64,000 nt of DNA from Erythrobacter neustonensis (GCF_001663175.1 NZ_CP016033.1:1426001-1490000), one strand, 5' to 3'. Shown: positions 15,991 through 26,364, numbered from the stretch's first letter. The notes: generated by a model from the letters alone, not told the origin. Numbers and translations are program-made.

Positions 15991-17832
15991 TCAGTAGCCT
16001 GCGGCCTGCCCGTCCTTGCGCATCTCGGTCGCGCCGGAATAGACTCCGGTCACGGGATCGCGGGCGATGATCTGGTATCCGCCGAAGGGGATGCCGGTGG
16101 TCTCGACCTCGACCTTGTGGCCCATCGCGCGCAGCGCCTCGACCGTGGCGGCGGGGATGCCCGGTTCGACCTGAAGCACGCCCAGCGTGTCTATCGGCGC
16201 GGTATCGGCGGGGCTTCCCGCCAGCGCATCGGTCGGCTGGCGGCCGCCATCGTGGTGCAGCCGCGCGGCATCGCCCGCTTCCTGAAGGTTCATCCCGTAA
16301 TCGGCAAGGTTGATCAGCACCTGCACATGGCCCTGCGGCTGCATCCCGCCGCCCATCAGCCCGAAGCTTGCCCAAGGCTTGCCATCCTTTCTGATGAAGG
16401 CGGGGATGATCGTCTGGAACGGCCGCTTGGCGGGGGCATAGGCATTGGGGTGCGCGGGATCGAGGCTGTAAAGCTCGCCCCGGTCCTGAAACATGAAGCC
16501 GAGCCCGTCGGGCGCCAGCCCGCCGCCCATCGCGCGATAATTCGACTGGATCAGGCTGACCATCATGCCCGAACTGTCGGCGACGGTCATGTAGGTGGTG
16601 TCGCCTTCACCCTCCAGCTTGGGCGCGGTGAGCGCGCCCGGCGAAAAGGCCGGGGTGGCGCGGGCGGGATCGATCAGCGCGAACCGCTGCCTACCATATT
16701 TCTCGGTCAGCAATTCTGCCGGAACGCGCGCGAAGGCCGGATCGGCATAGAACCGCGCCGCATCCTCGAAGGCGAGCCGCTTGGCTTCGGTGATGTAATG
16801 CAGCACCTGCGGGCTGCCGCGCTCCCACTGCGACAGGTCGACGTTCCTGAGGATGTTGACCATCTGCAGCGCGGCAAAGCCCTGACTGTTGGGCGGCAGT
16901 TCGCACAATTCGTAGCCCTTGCGATAGGCGGTGCAGGCGACGTTGACCCATTCGCTGTCATGCGCGGCAAAATCGGCGAGTGTAAAGGCGCTGCCCTGCC
17001 TCTGCAGGTAGTCCACCATCACCCTGGCAAGCGGCCCTTCGTAAAAGGCATCGCGCCCGCCGGTGGCAATCGCCTCCAGCGTGTTGGCGAGATCGGGGTT
17101 GCGAAACATCTCGCCCGCGCGCGGGGCGCGGCCGTTGGCGAACCATGTCTTGCGGGCATTGGCGAAATCGAACGGGGTGCGCTGTTGCTGCGCTTCGTAA
17201 TTCTTCAGCCCGCGTTCCAGATACATCGCGATCACGGGGGCGACCGGGTGGCCTTCGCGGGCATAGCGGATTGCAGGGGCGAGCACCTGCGCGATCGGCA
17301 GCTTGCCATAGCGGGCATGCATCTCGAACCATGCATCGACCGTGCCGGGGATGGTGACGGGCAGCGCGCCCACCGGCGGCAGGCTGGTCGCGCCTTCGGG
17401 CAGCTTCGCCTTCAATTGCGCCAATGTCTGCCCCGCAGGCGAGCGGCCCGAGCCGTTGAGGCCCACCAGCGCGCCGGTCTTGGGATCGTGAATGATCGCG
17501 AACAGATCGCCGCCGATGCCGTTGCCGGTCGGCTCCATGAGGCCGAGCGCGGCATTGGCGGCAATCGCGGCATCGACCGCGCTGCCGCCCGCTTTCAGGA
17601 TATCGAGCGCGATCTGGGTTGCGAGCGGGTGCGCGGTCGCCGCCATCGCATGGGGCGCGATCACCGGCGAGCGGCTCCACGCTGCGCCGACGGGCCGGGC
17701 GCCTGCGCCGATGCCTTTCGTGGCCTCGGGCGTGGAGGCAGCATGGGCCGGAGGCGGGGCGTCGTCCTGTGCGGCAAGGGGCGCAGCGGCGAGGGCAGTT
17801 GCGGCGAGCAGCAGCGGAGTAAGTTTCAGCAT
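15991..17832 (-). CDS. ggt: Gamma-glutamyltransferase
   Basis: 613 residues, periplasmic. The start at MLKLTPLLLAATALAAAPLAAQ gives a clean signal peptide; a GTG further upstream adds 13 residues without value. It hydrolyses or transfers the gamma-glutamyl group of glutathione. The proenzyme self-cleaves before the catalytic Thr, visible as DTTYMTVADSSG (Thr about 412), giving large and small subunits. Other family blocks are GGSAVDAAIAANAALG, NGIGGDLFAI and GLMGGGMQPQGHVQV. It lies between the acetyltransferase and katG, all on the minus strand, but a terminator separates it from katG. Confidence 0.94.
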   Translation of the reverse strand: MLKLTPLLLAATALAAAPLAAQDDAPPPAHAASTPEATKGIGAGARPVGAAWSRSPVIAPHAMAATAHPLATQIALDILKAGGSAVDAAIAANAALGLMEPTGNGIGGDLFAIIHDPKTGALVGLNGSGRSPAGQTLAQLKAKLPEGATSLPPVGALPVTIPGTVDAWFEMHARYGKLPIAQVLAPAIRYAREGHPVAPVIAMYLERGLKNYEAQQQRTPFDFANARKTWFANGRAPRAGEMFRNPDLANTLEAIATGGRDAFYEGPLARVMVDYLQRQGSAFTLADFAAHDSEWVNVACTAYRKGYELCELPPNSQGFAALQMVNILRNVDLSQWERGSPQVLHYITEAKRLAFEDAARFYADPAFARVPAELLTEKYGRQRFALIDPARATPAFSPGALTAPKLEGEGDTTYMTVADSSGMMVSLIQSNYRAMGGGLAPDGLGFMFQDRGELYSLDPAHPNAYAPAKRPFQTIIPAFIRKDGKPWASFGLMGGGMQPQGHVQVLINLADYGMNLQEAGDAARLHHDGGRQPTDALAGSPADTAPIDTLGVLQVEPGIPAATVEALRAMGHKVEVETTGIPFGGYQIIARDPVTGVYSGATEMRKDGQAAGY

Positions 17833-17885
17833 GGAGGCCAGACTAGGCGGCGCAGCGGAGGGCGCAAGCACCGCAGCGCGCGCCC

Positions 17886-17924
17886 CATGAAAAGGGCCCC
17901 CGGTGTTGCCACCGGAGGCCTTCT
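17886..17924 (-). terminator. Intrinsic terminator of katG
   Basis: Read on the minus strand: a GC-rich hairpin, GGCC-t-CCGGTG, loop, CACCGG-g-GGCC, followed by CTTTTC. It begins about 40 nt after the katG stop and precedes ggt. Ends are approximate to a few nt. Confidence 0.7.
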
Positions 17925-17962
17925 CGCAATCAGCCGTGAACCTCGGTTCAGGCGTGATAGGC

Positions 17963-20179
17963 TCAGTGATATTTCGCCCAGGTCACATCGAAGCGGTCGG
18001 CGTTCATCACCTTGTTCCAGGCCGAGATGAAGTCGCACACGAACTTGCCCTCGTTCCCGCTCTCGGCATAGACCTCGGCCTGCGCGCGCAGGATCGAGTT
18101 CGATCCGAAGACCAGATCGGTACGGGTCGCGCGCCACTTTTCCTCGCCGCTCGCGCGGTCGGTGCCGACATATTCCTCGTCGCCGCTGTCATCCACGGGG
18201 GCCCACTTGGTCCCCATGTCGAGCAGGTTGCGGAAGAAATCGGGCGTAAGCTTGCCCGGCGTTTCGGTGAGGACACCTATTTTGTTGCCGTGGTGGGCGT
18301 GCTTGCTCACCGCGCCCAGCGCCCGCATCCCGCCGACCAGCACGGTCATTTCGGGGACCGACAGGCCGAGCAGATGCGCGCGGTCGATCAGCATTTCCTC
18401 GGTGCGGACCTGTGCCTTGGTCTTGAGGTAGTTGCGGAAGCCATCGGCGAAGGGCTCGAGCGGCTCGAAGCTCGCCGCATCGGTGTGTTCGTCGGTCGCA
18501 TCTCCGCGGCCACCAAGGAAGGGCACTTCCGTTTCGAAGCCCGCATCCTTGGCGGCCTTTTCGATGGCCGCGTTGCCGGCAAGCACGATCGCGTCGGCCA
18601 TGCTGAGCGTGCCGCGGTGCGCTTCGATGGTGTCGAGCACACGGCCCAGTTCCTCGGGATCGTTGACCGCCCACGAACGCTGCGGTTCCAGCCGGATGCG
18701 CGCGCCGTTGGCCCCGCCGCGGTGGTCCGAATTGCGATAGGTCGAGGCCGAAGCCCACGCCGCCTTGACGAGTTCGCGCACCGACAGGCCGCTGTCCATG
18801 ATCGCCGCCTTGAAGCGCGCGACTTCGGCATCGGACGGGGTGGTGCCCTGCGGCACGGGGTCCATCCAGATCAGCGTTTCTTGCGGAACCTCGGGGCCAA
18901 GATACTTGACCTTGGGGCCCATGTCGCGGTGGCACAGCTTGAACCATGCGCGGGCAAAGGCATCGTCCAGCGCCGCCTGATCGTGCAGGAACCGTTCGGA
19001 AATCTTGCGATATTCCGGGTCCCACTTCAGCGCCATGTCGGCGGTGGTCATCATCGTCGGCACCTTCTTCGACGGGTCGCGCGCGTCGGGGGCCATGTCT
19101 TCGGGATCGGGATTGATCGGCTGCCACTGGTGCGCGCCGGCGGGCGACTTCACCAGCTCGAAATCGTACTTGAACAGCAGCCGGAAATAGTCGCCGCCCC
19201 ACTGGGTCGGATTGGGCGTCCAAGCGCCCTCGATCCCCGAGGTGGTGATGTTCCCGCTGGCGATCTCGTCCGCGTCATTAAGCCAGCCAAAGCCCATCAG
19301 GTGCAGGTCTTCGCTTTCGGGCGCGCCGCCGAAGGTGTCGGCGGGGTGCGCGCCGTGCGCCTTGCCGAAGGCGTGGCCGCCCGCGGTGAGCGCGACGGTT
19401 TCCTCGTCGTTCATCGCCATCCGCGCAAAGGTTTCGCGCATGTCGCGCGCCATGCCTTCGGGATCGTGCGGATTGCCGCCCGGACCTTCGGGATTGACGT
19501 AGATCAGACCCATCTGGATCGCGGCGAGCGGGTTTTCGAGCGCCTTGCCTTCCTTGGGCTGGATGCGGGTGGCAACGCCTTCGTTGACCCACTGCTCCTC
19601 GGTGCCCCAGTAGACGCTTTCCGGCTCGAACACGTCCGCGCGCCCGCCGCCGAAGCCGAACACCGGGCCGCCCATCGATTCGATCGCGACATTGCCGGTG
19701 AGGATGAAGAGGTCAGCCCAGCTGATGTTCTTGCCGTATTTCTGCTTGATCGGCCACAGCAGGCGGCGCGCCTTGTCGAGGTTGCCGTTGTCGGGCCAAG
19801 AATTGAGTGGGGCAAACCGCTGCTGGCCCGAGTTCGACCCGCCGCGCCCGTCGCCGGTGCGATAGGTGCCCGCCGCGTGCCAGGCCATGCGGATGAAGAA
19901 GGGACCGTAATGCCCGTAATCGGCCGGCCACCACGGCTGGCTGTCGGTCATCAGCGCGGTGAGATCGGCCTTCAGCGCATTGTAATCGAGCGCATTGAAC
20001 GCCTCGGCATAGTCGAAGTCTTCGCCATAGGGGTTCGCGCTGCGCCCGCCTTCGGTAAGGATGTCGACCTGCAGGGCCTGCGGCCACCAGTCGCGGTTGG
20101 TGCGCCCCAGAAGGTTGCGCATGTCGACGCTGCCGTTGAACGGGCAGCCGCCGCTGATATCGCCGGTTTTTGCATCCAT
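17963..20179 (-). CDS. katG: Catalase-peroxidase
   Basis: 738-residue bifunctional haem catalase-peroxidase that destroys hydrogen peroxide. The start at 20179 ([14 protein letters not shown]) has GAGGAGA seven nt upstream. Distal-side residues are Arg97, Trp100 and His101 in [13 protein letters not shown]. The covalent Met-Tyr-Trp adduct expected in KatG is supported by Tyr227 in [11 protein letters not shown] and Met254 in [10 protein letters not shown]. The proximal haem ligand is His269 in [12 protein letters not shown]. The duplicated, inactive C-terminal domain follows. It lies downstream of ahpF on the same strand, separated by a terminator and about 140 nt of its own leader, so it is a neighbouring unit of the same peroxide defence block. 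Confidence 0.97.
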   Translation of the reverse strand: MDAKTGDISGGCPFNGSVDMRNLLGRTNRDWWPQALQVDILTEGGRSANPYGEDFDYAEAFNALDYNALKADLTALMTDSQPWWPADYGHYGPFFIRMAWHAAGTYRTGDGRGGSNSGQQRFAPLNSWPDNGNLDKARRLLWPIKQKYGKNISWADLFILTGNVAIESMGGPVFGFGGGRADVFEPESVYWGTEEQWVNEGVATRIQPKEGKALENPLAAIQMGLIYVNPEGPGGNPHDPEGMARDMRETFARMAMNDEETVALTAGGHAFGKAHGAHPADTFGGAPESEDLHLMGFGWLNDADEIASGNITTSGIEGAWTPNPTQWGGDYFRLLFKYDFELVKSPAGAHQWQPINPDPEDMAPDARDPSKKVPTMMTTADMALKWDPEYRKISERFLHDQAALDDAFARAWFKLCHRDMGPKVKYLGPEVPQETLIWMDPVPQGTTPSDAEVARFKAAIMDSGLSVRELVKAAWASASTYRNSDHRGGANGARIRLEPQRSWAVNDPEELGRVLDTIEAHRGTLSMADAIVLAGNAAIEKAAKDAGFETEVPFLGGRGDATDEHTDAASFEPLEPFADGFRNYLKTKAQVRTEEMLIDRAHLLGLSVPEMTVLVGGMRALGAVSKHAHHGNKIGVLTETPGKLTPDFFRNLLDMGTKWAPVDDSGDEEYVGTDRASGEEKWRATRTDLVFGSNSILRAQAEVYAESGNEGKFVCDFISAWNKVMNADRFDVTWAKYH

Positions 20180-20322
20180 GATTGTATCTCCTCTCATGTG
20201 CCAGACTCGCCTCGGGGGCGCAGCCTATGGGGGGAGAATGACGCGATGATGATGGTGCGTCCAATCGATTAATGCGGAGGGTTTGATTGAGTGGGGCGAT
20301 CAGTGCCGCGCGTGGCGCACAG

Positions 20323-20360
20323 CAAAAAGAGCGGGCCCCCCGGTGGAGAGCCCGCCCCTT
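20323..20360 (-). terminator. Intrinsic terminator of ahpF
   Basis: On the minus strand GCGGGC (20355-20350) pairs with GCCCGC (20336-20331), followed by TCTTTTT. It starts 28 nt after the ahpF stop, isolating ahpF from katG. Confidence 0.7.
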
Positions 20361-20382
20361 TCCATGTCACTTTTGGGCCGGA

Positions 20383-21972
20383 TTACGCCGCCTGCGCAAT
20401 CGCTTCCACCGGCTCGTTGCGGATCAGAAAGTCGAACGCGCCCAGACCCGCCTTCGCGCCTTCGCCCATCGCAACCACGATCTGCTTGTGCGGCACGGTG
20501 GTGCAATCGCCCGCGGCATAGATGCCGGGGATATTGGTCGCGCCGTGATCGTCGGTGACGATTTCGCCGTGCTTCGACAGTTCGAGGCCCGTGCCCTGCA
20601 GCCATTCGGTGTTGGGGACAAGGCCGATTTGGACGAATACGCCTTCCAGATCGATCCGGCGTTCGTCCCCGCTCGCGCGGTCTTTCACCACCATGCCGTT
20701 CACGCGGGTGCCATCGCCCAGAACCTCGGTGGTCTGGCCATTGGTGATGATTTCCACGTTCGGCATCGAGCGCAGTTTGCGCTGAAGCACTTCGTCGGCG
20801 CGCAGCTTCACGTCGAATTCGACCAGCGTGACGTGACCGACGATGCCGGCGAGGTCGATCGCCGCTTCAACACCCGAATTGCCGCCGCCGATCACCGCGA
20901 TGCGCTTGCCCTTGAACAGCGGGCCATCGCAGTGCGGGCAATAGGCCACGCCCTTGTTGCGATATTCCGCTTCGCCCGGAACGCCGAGGTTGCGCCAGCG
21001 TGCGCCGGTCGACAGGATCAGCGAGCGCGCGCGCAGGGTCGCGCCGTTGGCCATCACGACTTCGTGGAACCCGCCGACATCCTTGCTTGCGCGCAGTTCG
21101 ACCGCGCGGGCGAGGTCCATCAGGTCGATGTCATATTGGCCCACGTGGCTCTTGAGACTGTCGGTCAGCTTGGGGCCTTCGGTATAGGGCGTGCCCGGCA
21201 GGTTCTCGATCCCGAGCGTATCGTTGAGCTGCCCGCCGAAGCGTTCCGCTGCGATCCCGGTGCTGAAACCCTTGCGCGCGGTATAGACCGCGGCAGCCGC
21301 ACCGGCAGGGCCGCCGCCGACCACCAGCACTTCGAACGGGGCCTTGGCGCTGAGTTTCTCGGCAGCGCGCGCATCGGCATTGACGTCGAGCTTCGAGAGG
21401 ATCTCGGCCAGTTCCATCTTGCCGTTGTAGAACGGCTCGCCATTCAGGAAAGTCGCGGGCACGGCCATGATGTCGCGGCGCTCGACCTCGTCCTGGAAGG
21501 TGCCGCCTTCGATCAGCGTCGCGGTGATGCGCGGGTTTTCGAGCGCCATCAGCGTGAGCGCCTGCACCACGTCGGGGCAGTTGTGGCACGAGAGCGAGAA
21601 GAACATCTCGAAATTGAAATCGCCTTCGAGCGCGCGGACCTGTTCGATCAGATCGGCGTCGACCTTGGGCGGGTGGCCGCCGGCCCACAGCAGCGCGAGC
21701 ACCAGCGACGTGAATTCGTGACCCATCGGGAGCCCTGCGAACCGCACCCACTTCTCCGCGTCGCTCGCGCGGCGGATGATGAAGCTGGGCTTGCGATCGT
21801 CGGTGCCGTCGAAACGCGCGGTGACGAGATCGTGCTGCGCGGCGATCTGTTCGATAAGCTGGCGGGTCTGGCGCGACTTCTCGCTGTCGTCCAGCGAGGC
21901 GACCAGTTCCACGCCTTCGCGCAGGTTCGCCAGATAGGCTTTGAGCTGGGTCTGCATTGCGGCGTCGAGCAT
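20383..21972 (-). CDS. ahpF: Alkyl hydroperoxide reductase subunit F
   Basis: 529-residue flavoprotein that passes electrons from NADH to AhpC. The N-terminal tandem thioredoxin-fold domain carries Cys129-His-Asn-Cys132 ([12 protein letters not shown]). The FAD domain starts at [16 protein letters not shown] (about 216). The redox disulfide Cys345-Pro-His-Cys348 (AYCPHCDGP) and the NAD site [14 protein letters not shown] follow, and the end has [12 protein letters not shown]. The start is the ATG at 21972 ([10 protein letters not shown]). It lies 226 nt downstream of ahpC on the same strand, with three strong hairpins between them. Confidence 0.97.
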   Translation of the reverse strand: MLDAAMQTQLKAYLANLREGVELVASLDDSEKSRQTRQLIEQIAAQHDLVTARFDGTDDRKPSFIIRRASDAEKWVRFAGLPMGHEFTSLVLALLWAGGHPPKVDADLIEQVRALEGDFNFEMFFSLSCHNCPDVVQALTLMALENPRITATLIEGGTFQDEVERRDIMAVPATFLNGEPFYNGKMELAEILSKLDVNADARAAEKLSAKAPFEVLVVGGGPAGAAAAVYTARKGFSTGIAAERFGGQLNDTLGIENLPGTPYTEGPKLTDSLKSHVGQYDIDLMDLARAVELRASKDVGGFHEVVMANGATLRARSLILSTGARWRNLGVPGEAEYRNKGVAYCPHCDGPLFKGKRIAVIGGGNSGVEAAIDLAGIVGHVTLVEFDVKLRADEVLQRKLRSMPNVEIITNGQTTEVLGDGTRVNGMVVKDRASGDERRIDLEGVFVQIGLVPNTEWLQGTGLELSKHGEIVTDDHGATNIPGIYAAGDCTTVPHKQIVVAMGEGAKAGLGAFDFLIRNEPVEAIAQAA

Positions 21973-22047
21973 GAGAAATCCTTCGGGCGCGGGGCCGGTC
22001 AAAGGCCGCGCGGAATGTGGTGATGGCGAGGGGATGGCAGCAACACA

Positions 22048-22174
22048 GGACCGGCCCGGACGCCCCGAAAGGGGGGAGGGGCGAACGGCCGGTCCCGGCT
22101 ACGACCCGGGAGCCTTTTGGCAACTCCCGGGGTGCTGCGACAGGCGCGCCTGCTTATGTGGGGCGGCGCGCCTG
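22048..22174 (-). promoter_or_regulatory. Three stacked perfect hairpins between ahpC and ahpF
   Basis: Perfect inverted repeats. CAGGCGCGCC (22141-22150) pairs with GGCGCGCCTG (22165-22174). CCCGGGAG (22105-22112) pairs with CTCCCGGG (22124-22131). GGACCGGCC (22048-22056) pairs with GGCCGGTCC (22087-22095) and encloses a further CGCCCC/GGGGCG pair. No T-tract follows any of them, so they look like RNA stabilisers or partial attenuators, not full terminators. They would let AhpC be made in excess over AhpF. Confidence 0.55.
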
Positions 22175-22198
22175 CCGGTCCTTGTAAGGCCTTATGCC

Positions 22199-22765
22199 TC
22201 AGATCTTGCCGACCAGGTCGAGCGAGGGGGCCAGCGTGTCGCTGCCTTCTTCCCATGCTGCCGGGCAGACCTGACCGGGGTTGGCACGCACATACTGCGC
22301 GGCCTTGATCTTGCGGGTCAGTTCGTTGGCATTGCGGCCCACGCCTTCGCAGGTGATTTCCATGATCTGGATCACGCCGTCGGGATCGACCACGAAGGTC
22401 GCACGGTCGGCCAGACCCGAATCCTGACGCAGCACGCCGAAGTTGTTCGACAGCACGTGGTTCTGGTCACCCAGGAACGGGAAGGTCAGCTTGCCGATCT
22501 TGTCCGAGGTGTCGCTCCAGGCCTTGTGGCTGAAGTGCGTGTCGGTCGAGACGGCATAGACTTCGACGCCCATGCTCTGCAGCTGGGCATACTTTTCGCC
22601 CATGTCCTCAAGCTCGGTCGGGCACACGAAGGTGAAGTCGGCCGGGTAGAAGAAGAACACCGACCACTTGCCCGCGAGATCCGCGTCGGTGACGGTGAAG
22701 AAGTCCTTGCCCTTCTGGAAGGCGGTGGCGGTGAAGGGGGTGAGGGTCGAACCGATGATACCCAT
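22199..22765 (-). CDS. ahpC: Alkyl hydroperoxide reductase subunit C (2-Cys peroxiredoxin)
   Basis: 188-residue cytoplasmic typical 2-Cys peroxiredoxin that reduces organic and hydrogen peroxides. The peroxidatic Cys48 lies in FTFVCPTELEDMG and the resolving Cys167 in GQVCPAAWEEG. The start at 22765 (MGIIGSTLTPF) has AAGGA in the leader; upstream frame extension is not convincing. It is recycled by the downstream ahpF product. A long leader upstream contains a possible minus-strand -35 TTGACA at 22890-22885, but I could not confirm an OxyR site. Confidence 0.97.
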   Translation of the reverse strand: MGIIGSTLTPFTATAFQKGKDFFTVTDADLAGKWSVFFFYPADFTFVCPTELEDMGEKYAQLQSMGVEVYAVSTDTHFSHKAWSDTSDKIGKLTFPFLGDQNHVLSNNFGVLRQDSGLADRATFVVDPDGVIQIMEITCEGVGRNANELTRKIKAAQYVRANPGQVCPAAWEEGSDTLAPSLDLVGKI

Positions 22766-23196
22766 GGGAGTTTGTCCTTGTGTTGGGTGGTTGAGAGAGG
22801 CTTGAAACCGATGGTGCCCAGATAGGCGGTTTTGCGCTGCACAAAAGTTGATTTGTGCGATTGCGAAGATCGGAATTTTCAATCTGTCAAAGGCGGTGAA
22901 AGTCTTTCCGCCGCGCGATGGTCGGACGGTCTTGGGTTAGGCTGGGCTGTTAATTCCAAACCTCAGGGAAAACCGATGAAATGACACCAGACTGCGACCA
23001 ACACCACGAGCTGAAAGTTTGAGAGCGTTCACAATCATCATTTTGTCGCGACGCGTAACAATTGCACTTTTTTTACCACTGACGCGCAACTTACCTTGGC
23101 TAACGTTCAGGTAGCTGCTGCGGCGTTGTTGCAAATCATACACCGTTATGTCACGTTGATCGTATTGTAACCGCTTGAAAAAAGGTCGCCGGTCGC
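22766..23196. other. 431-nt non-coding stretch, AT-richer than its surroundings
   Basis: Lies between ahpC and a small plus-strand frame. The part at about 22930-23190 has visibly lower GC than the flanks. An open frame on the minus strand here (94 codons) has no ribosome site and atypical composition, so I do not call it. It holds the ahpC promoter region, with TTGACA reading toward ahpC at 22890-22885. Otherwise I see no RNA gene or repeat. Confidence 0.5.
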
Positions 23197-23349
23197 ATGC
23201 GTAAACCTTACAAGGCTCCAAAGCTCACCCTGCTATCAGTGGACGAGGGTCGCGCATTGATCAAACCAGAGGACGAGGAGCGCCTGATTGCTGCCAAACG
23301 AGAGCGGCTCGACAAGCGTCCGGCTACCCTCGAGGACGTGCCGCGATAG
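23197..23349 (+). CDS. Possible 50-residue charged protein
   Basis: Small frame MRKPYKAPKLTLLSVDEG continuing with a very charged helix (KPEDEERLIAAKRERLDKR) and ending LEDVPR. AAGGT lies about 11 nt before the ATG. Base composition is closer to the low-GC stretch before it than to neighbouring genes, hinting at acquired or remnant DNA. No family recognised; it could be the end of a decayed antitoxin-like gene or non-coding. Confidence 0.35.
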   Translation: MRKPYKAPKLTLLSVDEGRALIKPEDEERLIAAKRERLDKRPATLEDVPR

Positions 23350-23430
23350 TCCAAGCCACTGATCGCATCGCTGTGCGGAGCGCCCGCCACGACCATAGGC
23401 CGGGGCGGGACGATCCGGACAGGTTGGGTC

Positions 23431-24261
23431 TTACCGGTTGGCGCCAAAGAATTCGGCCAGATCGGAGCTGAGCCGGTCGGTCACGGTTGCGAAGACCGCA
23501 TGCGGTTCATCGGCATATTCGATCAGCCTGGCATTCGCGATCCCTGCGGCGGCCTTGCGGCCCGTCGCTTCGATCGGCACGGTCTTGTCGTTGGTGCCGT
23601 GGATCACCAGCGTCGGCACGTTGAAATGCGCCAGATCGGGGCGAAAATCGGTATAGGCGAAGGCCGCGGCCGATTGTAGCGTCGCATATTGCGACGCCTT
23701 CATCGCGGTCTGCCACGCCCAGTGGCGTTCTTCCTCGCTCACCGGGGTGCCGGGGCCGCCGACGCCGTAGAAATCCTTGAAGAATCCGGTGAAGAAGGCG
23801 CGGAAATCGTCCTTCATTCCCTCGGTCATTTCCTTGAAGGTCGCATCGGGCACGCCTTCGGGATTGTCGTCGGTCTGGAGCATGTAAGGCACCACCGAAC
23901 TGACCAGCGCCGCGGCGGTCACGCCCTTGCCGCCGTGCCGGCTCATGTAACGCGCGATCTCGCCGCCGCCCATCGAGAACCCGGCAAGGCCGATATTCGC
24001 ATCGAGCCCGAGACGCGCGATCAGATCGGCCAGATCGTCGCTGAAGGTGTCGTAGTCATAGCCGCTTGCCGCATGATCCGATCCGCCGAACCCGCGCCGG
24101 TCATAGGCGATTGCGCGCATCCCGTTGTCGGCGAGGTGCATCATCACCGGGTCCCAACTGTCGCCCGAGAGCGGCCAGCCATGAATCAGGATCACCGGAC
24201 GGCCTTCGCCCAGTTCCTTGTAACGGATCGCGGTGCCATCGCGGGTAGTGAAATAGGCCAT
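23431..24261 (-). CDS. Alpha/beta hydrolase (chloroperoxidase/arylesterase type)
   Basis: 276 residues with AAGGAGA seven nt before the ATG at 24261 (MAYFTTRDGTAIRYK). It has the oxyanion HGWPLSG, the nucleophile Ser96 in GFSMGGGE, and the C-terminal acid/His region with IHGTNDKTVP and DEPHAVFAT. This is the cofactor-free haloperoxidase/esterase subgroup. In practice such enzymes act as esterases or perhydrolases on small substrates. It is downstream of aroC on the same strand with a 104-nt gap. No signal peptide. Confidence 0.88.
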   Translation of the reverse strand: MAYFTTRDGTAIRYKELGEGRPVILIHGWPLSGDSWDPVMMHLADNGMRAIAYDRRGFGGSDHAASGYDYDTFSDDLADLIARLGLDANIGLAGFSMGGGEIARYMSRHGGKGVTAAALVSSVVPYMLQTDDNPEGVPDATFKEMTEGMKDDFRAFFTGFFKDFYGVGGPGTPVSEEERHWAWQTAMKASQYATLQSAAAFAYTDFRPDLAHFNVPTLVIHGTNDKTVPIEATGRKAAAGIANARLIEYADEPHAVFATVTDRLSSDLAEFFGANR

Positions 24262-24365
24262 GCAGTCGTCTCCTTGCCGAAGCGTTGTCTCGGGCAAGGG
24301 AAGATGCGGCGCGCGCGAAAGTTCCTTGGCGGTCAGCCAGGGTGTGGCGTGGCAGGGGCGGCGCG

Positions 24366-25439
24366 TCAGCGGCCGGTCTGGCCGCGGTGCAGCAATTTGT
24401 GATCGGCCAGCACCAGCGCCATCATCGCTTCCACCACGGGCGTCCCGCGCAGGCCGACGCACGGATCGTGTCGGCCCCTGGTGACCACTTCGACCGCTTC
24501 GCCCGCGCTGTTGATCGATTCCACCGGGGTCAGGATCGACGAGGTCGGCTTGAAGGCGACGCGGCACACCACCGGCTGCCCGGTCGAGATGCCGCCCGCC
24601 GTCCCGCCCGCGTGGTTGCTGGCGTATTCGGGCATTCCGTCCTTGCCGGGGCGCATCCGGTCGGCATTTTCCTCGCCCGTCAGCCGCGCGGCATCGAAGC
24701 CGTCACCGATCTCGACGCCCTTGACCGCATTGATGCTCATCATCGCGGCGGCCAGATCGCTGTCCAGCTTGGCATAGATCGGTGCGCCCCAGCCTGCCGG
24801 AACGCCGGTGGCGACGCACTCGACGACTGCGCCCAGCGATGACCCGGCTTTCCGCGCCGCATCGACCTTTTCTTCCCAGCGCTTCGCGGCGGCAGGATCG
24901 GGGCAGAAGAAGGGGTTCTTGGCGATCTCGGCATGGTCGATGTTGCCTGCGTCGATCCGGTCGCCGCCAAGTTCGCAGACGTAGGCGGTGATCGTCACCT
25001 CGGGAATCACCAGCCGCGCCACCGCACCCGCCGCCACACGCGCCGCAGTCTCGCGCGCTGAGGAACGCCCCCCGCCGCGATAGTCGCGGATGCCGTATTT
25101 CGCGTCATAGGCGTAATCGGCATGGCCCGGACGATATGCTCGCGCAATCTGCGAATAGTCTTTCGAGCGCTGATCGGTGTTCTCGATGTGCAGCGCGATC
25201 GGCGTGCCGGTGGTCCTACCCTCGAACACCCCCGAGAGGATCCGCACGATGTCGTCCTCGCGCCGCTGGGTGGTGAAGCGGCTGGTGCCCGGCTTCCTTG
25301 CATCCATGAAGGGCTGGATGAAGTCTTCCGAAATCGCGAGGCCCGGAGGGCACCCGTCGACGACCGCGCCAAGCGCAGGCCCGTGGCTCTCTCCCCAAGT
25401 GGTAAAGCGCAGCACGCGCCCGAAGGTGTTCCAGCTCAT
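24366..25439 (-). CDS. aroC: Chorismate synthase
   Basis: 357 residues, the usual length. It converts EPSP to chorismate, the last common step of aromatic amino-acid synthesis, using reduced FMN. Signatures are [18 protein letters not shown] at the start, GYGRGGRSS-type region as [19 protein letters not shown], and [17 protein letters not shown] near the end. It begins at the ATG at 25439. pheA at 50.6 kb, which uses the same pathway's product, is also in the window but not linked. Confidence 0.97.
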   Translation of the reverse strand: MSWNTFGRVLRFTTWGESHGPALGAVVDGCPPGLAISEDFIQPFMDARKPGTSRFTTQRREDDIVRILSGVFEGRTTGTPIALHIENTDQRSKDYSQIARAYRPGHADYAYDAKYGIRDYRGGGRSSARETAARVAAGAVARLVIPEVTITAYVCELGGDRIDAGNIDHAEIAKNPFFCPDPAAAKRWEEKVDAARKAGSSLGAVVECVATGVPAGWGAPIYAKLDSDLAAAMMSINAVKGVEIGDGFDAARLTGEENADRMRPGKDGMPEYASNHAGGTAGGISTGQPVVCRVAFKPTSSILTPVESINSAGEAVEVVTRGRHDPCVGLRGTPVVEAMMALVLADHKLLHRGQTGR

Positions 25440-25597
25440 GGGTTGGGTTCCTTACCGCAAAAGCGCCGCGTGTCGAGCAGGCGGCGTTTTCCTACTGCAT
25501 GGCCGCGCGCTATCCTGCCGCCATGACCTGCGCCATGCCCTATTTCTTGCTGACTGCCGGCCTTGCCGCAGGTTTTCGGGGGAGCAGGGTTTTTGCG

Positions 25598-25629
25598 TTC
25601 TGGACAGTGTCTCATGTGTCTCCAACACG
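25598..25629 (+). repeat. 32-bp dispersed element, copy 1 (upstream of ruvA)
   Basis: Identical over 32 nt to the reverse complement of 37279-37310. It begins TTCTGGACAGTGTCTC, ends ATGTGTCTCCAACACG, and is preceded by GGGTTTTTGCG. It reads toward ruvA, ending 80 nt before its ATG. Confidence 0.8.
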
Positions 25630-25709
25630 CGGCACGCGCGCGCCTGAATTGCGGACAGCGGACAACCTCCCTCTGGCTTTAGGCCCTGCGATGCGCCAAG
25701 GAACAAACC

Positions 25710-26318
25710 ATGATTGCAAAGCTATCCGGCAGGCTCGACAGCACGGGCGAAGACTGGGCCATCGTCGATGTCGGCGGGGTGGGCTATCTGGTGTGGTGCT
25801 CCAGCCGCACGCTTGCCGCGTTGGGATCGGTGGGCGAGTTCTGCACGGTCCACACGCAGATGCAGGTGAGCGAGACCGACATGCGCCTCCTTGGCTTTGC
25901 CGACAGCGCAGAACGCGACTGGTTCCGGCTGCTGACCGGGGTGCAGAGCGTCGGCAGCAAGGTCGCGCTGGCGATCCTCTCCGCGCTCTCGACCGGGGAA
26001 CTGCGCGAGGCTTGCGGCAAGGGCGATGCCGCGATGGTGACTCGCGCCAACGGGGTGGGGCCGAAACTGGCGGCACGGATCGTCAACGAACTGAAGGACA
26101 AGGCCGGCGGTATGCCGGGCGGCGGCGGGAGCTTTGCAATTGGCGCGGCGGCGGCGCCCGCAGGCAGCGTCGGTGCCGACGCGGCGAGCGCGCTTGAAAA
26201 CCTCGGCTTCAAGCCCGCGGTCGCGGCGCAGGCCGTTGCCCGCGCGCTGGAAGAACTGGGCGAGGGCGCGAGCGAGGGTGATCTGATCCGCGTGGCGCTG
26301 AAGAAGGCGGCCGGGTGA
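25710..26318 (+). CDS. ruvA: Holliday junction branch migration subunit RuvA
   Basis: 202-residue DNA-binding subunit that holds the Holliday junction while the RuvB motors drive branch migration. The N-terminal OB fold is [11 protein letters not shown] through [13 protein letters not shown] helix-hairpin-helix pair follows ([18 protein letters not shown] and [21 protein letters not shown]). A flexible linker leads to the C-terminal RuvB-binding domain ([20 protein letters not shown]). The start ATG at 25710 matches family starts. ruvC is not in the window, and ruvB follows after the GIY-YIG insertion and a small membrane gene. Confidence 0.96.
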   Translation: MIAKLSGRLDSTGEDWAIVDVGGVGYLVWCSSRTLAALGSVGEFCTVHTQMQVSETDMRLLGFADSAERDWFRLLTGVQSVGSKVALAILSALSTGELREACGKGDAAMVTRANGVGPKLAARIVNELKDKAGGMPGGGGSFAIGAAAAPAGSVGADAASALENLGFKPAVAAQAVARALEELGEGASEGDLIRVALKKAAG

Positions 26319-26335
26319 TGGTCGGCACTTTCCTC

Positions 26336-26364
26336 CGTCATCCTGAACTTGTTTCAGGATCCAT
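26336..26364 (+). repeat. Palindromic REP-like element 1
   Basis: Hairpin with perfect 8-bp stem: ATCCTGAA (26340-26347), loop CTTGT, TTCAGGAT (26353-26360). It starts 17 nt after the ruvA stop and supplies the stop codon of the GIY-YIG frame on the other strand. Confidence 0.75.

Noticed and set aside
15904..20272. Two very long plus-strand frames over ggt and katG
   Set aside because: They are antisense shadows of genes with exact family motifs; no ribosome sites.
22766..22900. OxyR binding site before ahpC
   Set aside because: ATAG/CTAT half-sites in correct spacing could not be found; only loose GATT/AATC patterns are present.
22937..23221. 94-codon minus-strand frame in the low-GC stretch
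   Set aside because: No ribosome site, no family and it crosses a probable promoter region.
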